DNA of 38,956 nt from Sphingomonadaceae bacterium. GTDB lineage: Bacteria > Pseudomonadota > Alphaproteobacteria > Sphingomonadales > Sphingomonadaceae. This document shows positions 34,713-38,956 of the stretch, in pieces (within the stretch, counting starts at the first letter, position 1; each line of letters starts with the position of its first letter). The notes under the pieces are model-generated. The model saw only the letters and a list, made by a program, of their open reading frames with translations. It ran no database searches and was not told the origin of the DNA. The stretch is from NCBI GenBank assembly GCA_947455865.1, contig CANGQZ010000006.1, forward strand, positions 1 through 38,956, given 5' to 3'. The translations under genes and the position numbers were made by a program.

Positions 34713-35219
34713 TCAGGCCAGCGCGATACAGTAGAGCCGCAACCGGTGGAGTTCGATTTCGCTGCCACTGCCGGGCGAGGCGGTGAACATCCGGTAGCGG
34801 TCGTTCGCCGGCAGCGGGCCGCCGGCGGCCATCCAGTGGCCGCTGCGATCCGGATTGACGTTGGTATCGAGCACGGTCGCCCCCGTGGCCGCGGCGAAGA
34901 CGGCAATCTGCCGCGGATCCCATGAAGCCGCGCCAAACACTTCGAGCGCGAGGAAATTGCCGGCCGGGGCCCTGCACTCCGCGCCGAGATAGCCCGCGGG
35001 CGTGCCCGGCACCGGGATGCCGCTCATCCCCGGCAGCAGCGTGATCCGCCCCGGCGCGGGCTCCGGCTCCCAATAGCGGATGCCCCCGCCCCACAGGCTC
35101 GCTTCGGGGGTGCGGGTCTGCGCGGCGGAGAGCTCGGCCGACCAGACGATGGTGATGCCGGCAAGGGCGACGCCCAGCGCCTCGGCCAGCCGCTGCCTGT
35201 CGTCCTGAGTGATGTCCAT
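34713..35219 (-). CDS. Uncharacterised protein
   Basis: 168 residues from ATG 35219 (MDITQDDRQRLAEALGVALA); the frame runs on to 35285. The first 30 residues are helical; the remainder is strand-like and Gly/Pro-rich, with LWGGGIRYWEPEPAPGRI and VLDTNVNPDRSGHWMAAGGP. There is no signal peptide and no membrane helix. It resembles no family I know. Divergent from the 134-residue membrane gene. Codon use is like that of its neighbours, so it is likely real. Confidence 0.6.
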   Translation of the reverse strand: MDITQDDRQRLAEALGVALAGITIVWSAELSAAQTRTPEASLWGGGIRYWEPEPAPGRITLLPGMSGIPVPGTPAGYLGAECRAPAGNFLALEVFGAASWDPRQIAVFAAATGATVLDTNVNPDRSGHWMAAGGPLPANDRYRMFTASPGSGSEIELHRLRLYCIALA

Positions 35220-35274
35220 CGAATCGTCCTCCCCGCGCGGCCATGGCTTCATGCACGGGGCGGGGAAGGAAGGG

Positions 35275-35317
35275 GGTTCACGCAAAGGCGCGGAGGCGCG
35301 AAGAGGGGGTGTGAACC
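35275..35317. repeat. Short repeat with inverted ends (GGTTCAC ... GTGAACC)
   Basis: A 43-base element: 7-base inverted ends GGTTCAC (35275-35281) and GTGAACC (35311-35317) enclose three related 8-base units (GCAAAGGC, GCGGAGGC, GCGAAGAG). It lies between the divergent genes starting at 35219 and 35371, in a gap otherwise without assigned sites. From memory, similar GCAAAG/GCGGAG intergenic repeats are scattered in sphingomonad genomes; I could not test this here. Confidence 0.5.
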
Positions 35318-35370
35318 GGCCTGCGGGGGTGTTCCCGCCGGCCTTTGGCAGAACGGATCGGACAGCGGCG

Positions 35371-35775
35371 ATGGGGCGGGTGATTATGGCGGCGCTGGCT
35401 TATTGGGTCGCGGTGTTCGCGCCGGCCTTCGCGCTGGGCGTGGTCCGCACGCTGTGGCTGGCACCCCAGATCGGTGCGCTGGCGGCGGTGGCGGTGGAAG
35501 TGCCGATCGTGCTGGCGATCAGCTGGTTCGCCGCGCGGGTGGCGGTGCGTCGCTGGCGGCTTGGGCGCGGGGAAGCGGCGGCGATGGGGGCGTGCGCCTT
35601 CGCGCTGCTGATGCTGGCGGAATGGGGCTTGGCGCTTCGCTTCGGGCAGAGCAGCGCGGGGTGGCTGGTGGAGATGATGACGACGCCGGGGATGCTGGGG
35701 CTAGCGGGGCAGGTGGGGTTTGCGGGGATGCCTTGGTTCTTCACCAGGCGATGCCGAGAAGGCAATTTGGTTTGA
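35371..35775 (+). CDS. Small membrane protein of unknown function
   Basis: 134 residues from ATG 35371; the frame is open upstream to 35209 over a repeat. Four hydrophobic segments: IMAALAYWVAVFAPAFALGV, IGALAAVAVEVPIVLAISWF, MGACAFALLMLAEWGLALRF and MLGLAGQVGFAGMPWFF, the last followed by a basic end. It resembles sphingomonad hypothetical membrane proteins with no assigned role. Its stop lies 10 bases before the first REPIN-like element. Confidence 0.65.
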   Translation: MGRVIMAALAYWVAVFAPAFALGVVRTLWLAPQIGALAAVAVEVPIVLAISWFAARVAVRRWRLGRGEAAAMGACAFALLMLAEWGLALRFGQSSAGWLVEMMTTPGMLGLAGQVGFAGMPWFFTRRCREGNLV

Positions 35776-35785
35776 AGGAAGAAAG

Positions 35786-35878
35786 GGCCCACCCTTAGCA
35801 TCTCCCGCCTGCGAGAGGCTGACAAGCAAGAGTGGCATGCTCCCCTCCCGCAGGCGGGAGGGGGGTTGGGGGTGGGCC
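35786..35878. repeat. REPIN-like element, copy A
   Basis: A 93-base element. The outer arms GGCCCACCC and GGGTGGGCC are inverted. Inside are two hairpins: an imperfect one (CTCCCGC/GCGAGAG, 35802-35817, one mismatch) and a perfect one (CCCCTCCCGC-AG-GCGGGAGGGG, 35842-35863), separated by a spacer that starts near GACAAG (35821-35826). The plan is the same as in copy B, 563 bases on. Confidence 0.75.
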
Positions 35879-35946
35879 TGCCGCATCAACCGCGCTTGCC
35901 CTTTCGAGGAGGCGCAATAATCTGCGCGTGGCGACGGAGGCGTGCG

Positions 35947-36360
35947 GTGGGTTCAGATGACGGGGCTGGCGCAGGCGAGAAGGCCCTGCGGCCGTTCCGT
36001 TCGCGCAACACCCAGCGCGCCCGTGAACTGCGCAGCGCCGCTACCCCGGCGGAACGACGCTTGTGGCGGTTCCTGTCAGGCGGGCAATTGGGCGCGAAGT
36101 TCAGCCGGCAGATGCCGGTAGGTCCGTGGTTCGCCGATTTTCTCTGCCGTGAACTACGGCTGGTGATCGAACTCGACGGATTTTCGCATGATGCGCGGCC
36201 AGAACACGATGCCGCGCGCGATCGCTGGATGGCGGCGAACGGATACCGGTTGCTGCGGTTCGTGAACGGTGAGGAGATGGAAGATGTCGAAGGGGTGGTG
36301 ACGGCTATCCGGGTGGTGGTGGAGGCCAGCCTGGCTGATGATCGCAAGGCCCACCCCTAA
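35947..36360 (+). CDS. DUF559 endonuclease-like protein
   Basis: 137 residues from GTG 35947, with GGAGG 6 bases upstream; the frame runs further up to 35866 into repeat copy A. The family pattern RSRNTQRARELRSAATPAER, then LGAKFSRQMPVGPWFADFLC and LVIELDGFSHD, is DUF559, related to very-short-patch-repair endonucleases and PD-(D/E)xK nucleases; Asp64, Glu75 and Asp77 are candidate metal ligands. Its last residues (KAHP, stop) are coded by the left arm of repeat copy B. It stands alone between the two copies, with no methyltransferase nearby. DNA nicking is the family's assumed activity, not proven here. Confidence 0.82.
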   Translation: MGSDDGAGAGEKALRPFRSRNTQRARELRSAATPAERRLWRFLSGGQLGAKFSRQMPVGPWFADFLCRELRLVIELDGFSHDARPEHDAARDRWMAANGYRLLRFVNGEEMEDVEGVVTAIRVVVEASLADDRKAHP

Positions 36361-36445
36361 CCCCTCCCGCCTGCGGGAGGGGGACAAGGTTCAATAATGC
36401 GCAACCCTGCTCCCCTCCCGCCAGCGGGAGGGGTTGGGGGTGGGC
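36348..36445. repeat. REPIN-like element, copy B
   Basis: A 98-base element in the same left-right order as copy A. Outer arms are GCCCACCCC and GGGGTGGGC-type; hairpin 1 is CCCCTCCCGC-CT-GCGGGAGGGG (36361-36382), then GACAAG (36383-36388), a spacer, and hairpin 2 CCCCTCCCGC-CA-GCGGGAGGGG (36412-36433). It overlaps the stop codon of the DUF559 gene and ends 27 bases from the nrdB stop, so it could also terminate both transcripts. Confidence 0.78.
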
Positions 36446-36472
36446 AGGCGGCGCAGCGGTGCGTTTCGCGGA

Positions 36473-37534
36473 TTACTCCGCCGCGATCCCCGCCGCCTTG
36501 AACATATCGGCATCGGCTTCGCCCATCTCCGGCGCGTCGCCATTGGCGGCGTCCTTGGCCTTCTTGCGCTTGTCGAAGCTGGACCAGACGGTGTTCCAGT
36601 CACCCTTGGTGGCGCCCTTGCTGTATTCGGTCGCGCGGGTTTCGAAGAAGTTGGCGTGTTCGACGCCGTTGAGCAGCGGGGTCAGCCACGGCAGCGGGTG
36701 GTCTTCGATCATGTAGATCGCCGGCAGGCCGAGCTGCGACAGGCGCCAATCGGCGATGTAGCGGATGTAGCGCTTGATTTCCTTCGCGCTCATTCCCGGG
36801 ACCGGGCCCTGTTCGAAGGCGAGATCGATGAACGCGTCTTCGAGCCGCACGGTCTTCTGGCAGCAATCGATGATGTCTTCCTTGACCGCCTTGGTCAGGC
36901 ACTGGCGCTCGTGCGTGAAAGCGTGGAACAGGCGGGTGATGCCCTCGCAGTGCAGACTTTCATCGCGCACCGACCAGGTGACGATCTGGCCCATGCCTTT
37001 CATCTTGTTGAAGCGCGGGAAGTTCATAAGCATGGCGAAGCTGGCGAACAGCTGCAGCCCTTCGGTGAAGCCGCCGAACATGGCGAGGGTGCGGGCGATA
37101 TCCTCGTCGGAGTCGACCCCGAACTGCTGGAGGTAATCGTGCTTGGCGCGCATTTCCTCATACTCGAGGAACATGCCGTATTCGCTTTCGGGCATGCCGA
37201 TGGTGTCGAGCAGGTGCGAATAGGCGGCGATGTGGATCGTCTCCATGTTGGAGAACGCGGCCAGCATCATCTTCACCTCGGTCGGCTTGAACACCCGGCC
37301 GTATTTCTCGTGGTAGCAATCCTGCACCTCGACATCGGCCTGGGTGAAGAAGCGGAAGATCTGGGTGAGCAGGTTGCGCTCATGCTCGGAGAGCTTCTGC
37401 GCCCAATCGCGGCAATCCTCGCCTAGCGGCACCTCTTCGGGCATCCAGTGGACCTGCTGCTGGCGCTTCCAGAAATCGTAGGCCCACGGATATTCGAAGG
37501 GCTTGTAGGTGTTGCGGGCTTCGAGAAGAGGCAT
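36473..37534 (-). CDS. nrdB: Class I ribonucleotide reductase beta subunit NrdB
   Basis: 353 residues from ATG 37534 with AGGAG upstream. It holds the diiron-tyrosyl radical that starts ribonucleotide reduction by NrdA. Ligands fit: Asp67, Glu98 and His101 in NMETIHIAAYSHLL, and radical Tyr105, with spacing E-x2-H-x3-Y as in E. coli NrdB; further ligands are in SVRDESLHCEG. The normal length and intact residues indicate an active enzyme. nrdA is upstream on the same strand, separated by two small genes, one of them in the opposite direction. Confidence 0.95.
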   Translation of the reverse strand: MPLLEARNTYKPFEYPWAYDFWKRQQQVHWMPEEVPLGEDCRDWAQKLSEHERNLLTQIFRFFTQADVEVQDCYHEKYGRVFKPTEVKMMLAAFSNMETIHIAAYSHLLDTIGMPESEYGMFLEYEEMRAKHDYLQQFGVDSDEDIARTLAMFGGFTEGLQLFASFAMLMNFPRFNKMKGMGQIVTWSVRDESLHCEGITRLFHAFTHERQCLTKAVKEDIIDCCQKTVRLEDAFIDLAFEQGPVPGMSAKEIKRYIRYIADWRLSQLGLPAIYMIEDHPLPWLTPLLNGVEHANFFETRATEYSKGATKGDWNTVWSSFDKRKKAKDAANGDAPEMGEADADMFKAAGIAAE

Positions 37535-37570
37535 GGGACGGGACTCCTGACAAGCGATCAATATAGGGAT

Positions 37571-37591
37571 GCAAGGGCCGCGCGCGAAGGT
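37571..37591 (-). promoter_or_regulatory. AT-rich TATATT element upstream of nrdB
   Basis: On the minus strand TATATT lies close to CAATATAGGG (plus strand near 37557-37570), the only AT-rich spot in the 236-base gap before nrdB. It could be a -10 box; part of it resembles one NrdR box, but no second box is found at the expected 31-32 bases. No good -35. The rest of this gap shows nothing I can assign. Confidence 0.2.
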
Positions 37592-37770
37592 GCGGGCCTT
37601 GCGAAAGCGGGGACAAGGCGGGGGACAGCGCGGCCCGCCGCACACGGCGACCGGCGCGGCGGAATGCAGGCGGGGCTGGCGGAACGGGCGGCGGCGCGGG
37701 GCGCTTCATCGACAGTCGGGGCCGGCGCGAAACCTTGCCGGCCCTGCACCTTGTCCCAAGGAGAATGACA

Positions 37771-38067
37771 ATGGCAGGCGAACACGAACATAACGCGGCG
37801 CACGGCGCGGCGCACAGCGGTATCCGTGAGCATATGGAAGTGATCGGCGCCGACGGTGTCCACCTCGGCACGGTCGATTCGATCGAGGGTGACCGGATCA
37901 AGCTGACCAAGCGCGATGCGAGCTCTGGCTTTGCCGACGAGAGCCACGCGGGCCACCACCATTACCTGCCGCTCGGCCTCGTTGCCGAAGTGGAAGGCGA
38001 CAAGGTCCGCCTCTCGGCCAACGGCGATGTCGCTTACGCGATGGAACAGGAAGAAGACGGCGCCTGA
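37771..38067 (+). CDS. DUF2171 domain protein
   Basis: 98 residues from ATG 37771 with AAGGAG 7 bases upstream. The core GIREHMEVIGADGVHLGTVD, then SIEGDRIKLTKRDASSG and the HYLPLGLVAEVEGDKVRLS segment, is the DUF2171 beta-barrel pattern, related to PRC-barrel proteins. The N-terminus is His-rich (HEHNAAHGAAH), and AGHHHYLPL adds further histidines. Role unknown. It is opposite in direction to the nrd genes that surround it and convergent with the PepSY-associated gene. Confidence 0.83.
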   Translation: MAGEHEHNAAHGAAHSGIREHMEVIGADGVHLGTVDSIEGDRIKLTKRDASSGFADESHAGHHHYLPLGLVAEVEGDKVRLSANGDVAYAMEQEEDGA

Positions 38068-38089
38068 CGTCTGAGCACAAGGCCGGATG

Positions 38090-38121
38090 CGGGATGCAGG
38101 GGCAATGGCCGCTGCATCCCG
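38090..38121. terminator. Hairpin between convergent genes
   Basis: CGGGATGCAG (38090-38099) and CTGCATCCCG (38112-38121): a perfect 10-base stem with a 12-base loop, 22 bases after the DUF2171 stop and 11 bases before the PepSY-associated stop. Probably a shared bidirectional terminator; it lacks a T-run. Confidence 0.5.
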
Positions 38122-38132
38122 GTTCGGCCGGG

Positions 38133-38489
38133 TTACTTCCAGAACCAGCCAGGCTTGAGATTGCGCTTCGCGCGGTTCCGCCACATCTGGATATACATCC
38201 ACAGCCCGGAAAAGCTGAAGAACAGCAGCGCCACGCCCGAGAGCGTGTTGATCACCGTGCCGAGCGCGCCGAAGCTCTCGCCCGAGTGGAGTTCCATGAT
38301 CTCGTGGCGCAAATCGTCCTTGCGTTCCGGCCGCTCGGCGGGCCGCGGACCCGCCACTTGCGCTGCGGCCGGCTCGTCGTGATCGCCCTCGAACAGGCCG
38401 ACTACCTGCATCGCCACCCCGGTTCCGGCGATCCACAGCAGGAACACCCCGAAAAACACCACCAGCCACCGGTGCCACTTGCGCATCAT
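38133..38489 (-). CDS. PepSY-associated small membrane protein
   Basis: 118 residues from ATG 38489 (ATG 38486 is the alternative), with AAGGA upstream. Two membrane helices: LVVFFGVFLLWIAGTGVAMQ near the N-terminus and LSGVALLFFSFSGLWMYIQM near the C-terminus, with the HRWLV start and the HSGESFGALGTVINTLSG stretch typical of the PepSY-associated TM family. An acidic/Pro-rich loop lies between. Such proteins often sit with iron uptake or oxidoreductase genes; here it is between nrdA and nrdB. Function unknown. Confidence 0.75.
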   Translation of the reverse strand: MMRKWHRWLVVFFGVFLLWIAGTGVAMQVVGLFEGDHDEPAAAQVAGPRPAERPERKDDLRHEIMELHSGESFGALGTVINTLSGVALLFFSFSGLWMYIQMWRNRAKRNLKPGWFWK

Positions 38490-38599
38490 TGATTCCTTCG
38501 GTTTCGCGACCCTGAAAACCAAAGGCTGGGGCGGTTGTTCCGGGAAAGCCGCAGATTGTCGCGAGATGTATGTGCGGCCACGCGGACGCCGGCCGCAGC

Positions 38600-38645
38600 G
38601 CGGCGCGATCAGCCATTGACCGGACGTGCGCCATGATCGCGCCGC
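38600..38645 (-). terminator. Hairpin downstream of nrdA
   Basis: GCGGCGCGATCA pairs with TGATCGCGCCGC (38600-38611 with 38634-38645), a perfect 12-base stem with a 22-base loop, 18 bases after the nrdA stop on the minus strand. It has no T-run but is the strongest structure in this 174-base gap, and would separate nrdA from the PepSY-associated gene. Confidence 0.5.
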
Positions 38646-38663
38646 AGGGAAGCCCGCCCGCCA

Positions 38664-38956
38664 TTACTGGCAGGCGAGGCATTCCTCGTAGTCGGTCGGC
38701 GCGGCGAGTTCGATCACCGGGGCTGCGGAGGTGTTGTCCGCCTCCACCCCGCCGGCGAACCCGGCACGCTGGACCGATTTCGAGCGCAGGTAATAGAGCG
38801 ACTTGATCCCTCGCTCCCACGCCTGGAAGTGGAGCATCATCAGGTCCCACTTGTCGACGTCGGCCGGGATATAGAGGTTGAGCGACTGCGCCTGGTCGAT
38901 GAACGGGGTGCGGTCCGCCGCGAATTCGAGCAGCCAGCGCTGGTCGATCTCGAAGC
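38664..38956 (-). CDS. nrdA: Class I ribonucleotide reductase alpha subunit NrdA, 3' end
   Basis: Only the last 97 codons are inside the window. The sequence reads FEIDQRWLLEFAADRTPFID, then IPADVDKWDLMMLHFQAWER and GIKSLYYLRSKSVQRAG, ending DYEECLACQ. The final two Cys (C-x2-C) are the redox pair that passes electrons from thioredoxin or glutaredoxin to the active site. It is the catalytic subunit that reduces ribonucleoside diphosphates, partner of nrdB. Confidence 0.95.
   Translation of the reverse strand, partial: FEIDQRWLLEFAADRTPFIDQAQSLNLYIPADVDKWDLMMLHFQAWERGIKSLYYLRSKSVQRAGFAGGVEADNTSAAPVIELAAPTDYEECLACQ

Noticed and set aside
35786..36445. Possible CRISPR array because of the repeated palindromes
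   Set aside because: Only two copies exist, about 470 bases apart, with a gene between them; no regularly spaced unique spacers and no cas gene.
37557..37572. NrdR box upstream of nrdB
   Set aside because: Only a partial single box (CAATATAGGG); NrdR sites normally come as two boxes about 31-32 bases apart and no second one is visible.
37558..38850. 430-codon minus-strand frame
   Set aside because: It covers DUF2171 and the PepSY-associated gene in the wrong phase; both of those have better evidence and ribosome-binding sites.

Overview
This window is a high-GC chromosomal segment from an alphaproteobacterium, most likely order Sphingomonadales (Sphingomonas/Novosphingobium/Erythrobacter relatives). 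The pointers are the gene content (an RcdA-like DUF1465 protein, two DUF465 proteins, PtsP, DUF4230, a RodZ-like HTH protein), the codon use and the GC-rich palindromic intergenic repeats. No species can be named from sequence alone.

Bases 1-10448 are an extracellular/surface polysaccharide locus. It holds a truncated family-2 glycosyltransferase, three GT4-type glycosyltransferases, a UDP-glucuronate decarboxylase (UDP-xylose synthesis), a membrane acyltransferase-3, a bitopic protein with two BamE-like repeats and a small membrane protein. In its middle (4446-7012) sits a two-gene module with phage-tail character: a small beta-rich protein and a 711-residue right-handed beta-helix (pectate-lyase-superfamily/tailspike-like) protein. 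The module has its own AT-rich upstream region with an inverted repeat and ends in a strong hairpin.

Bases 10461-19601 are housekeeping and metabolic genes: an orphan [2Fe-2S] subunit of the xanthine-dehydrogenase family, a membrane protein, lipB, a small lipoprotein, an EamA transporter, nadA, a frame-disrupted membrane protein, a DUF4230 protein, a metallo-beta-lactamase-fold hydrolase, glpK, an RcdA-like DUF1465 protein and a DUF465 protein. A second, 51-residue DUF465 gene lies divergently at 19832-19987.

Bases 20125-34235 carry ptsP (nitrogen PTS enzyme I), a RodZ-like protein, a periplasmic coiled-coil/TPR protein (CpoB/YbgF-like), tilS, tRNA-Leu(GAG), tRNA-Gly(GCC), a YbbN-like thioredoxin, a Lon N-terminal-domain protein, MarC, a secreted protein, folD, YggT, a lipoprotein, argB, a queuosine-precursor transporter, a CNT nucleoside transporter and a small thermonuclease.

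Bases 34236-38956 are patchier: a 59-residue Arg-Arg-repeat microprotein, two uncharacterised genes, several intergenic repeats, and a DUF559 nuclease-like gene lying exactly between two copies of a roughly 95-bp element made of paired inverted palindromes (REPIN-like). The window ends in nrdB, a DUF2171 gene, a small PepSY-associated membrane protein and the 3' end of nrdA. The most unusual parts are the tailspike-like module inside the polysaccharide locus and the repeat-flanked DUF559 gene.
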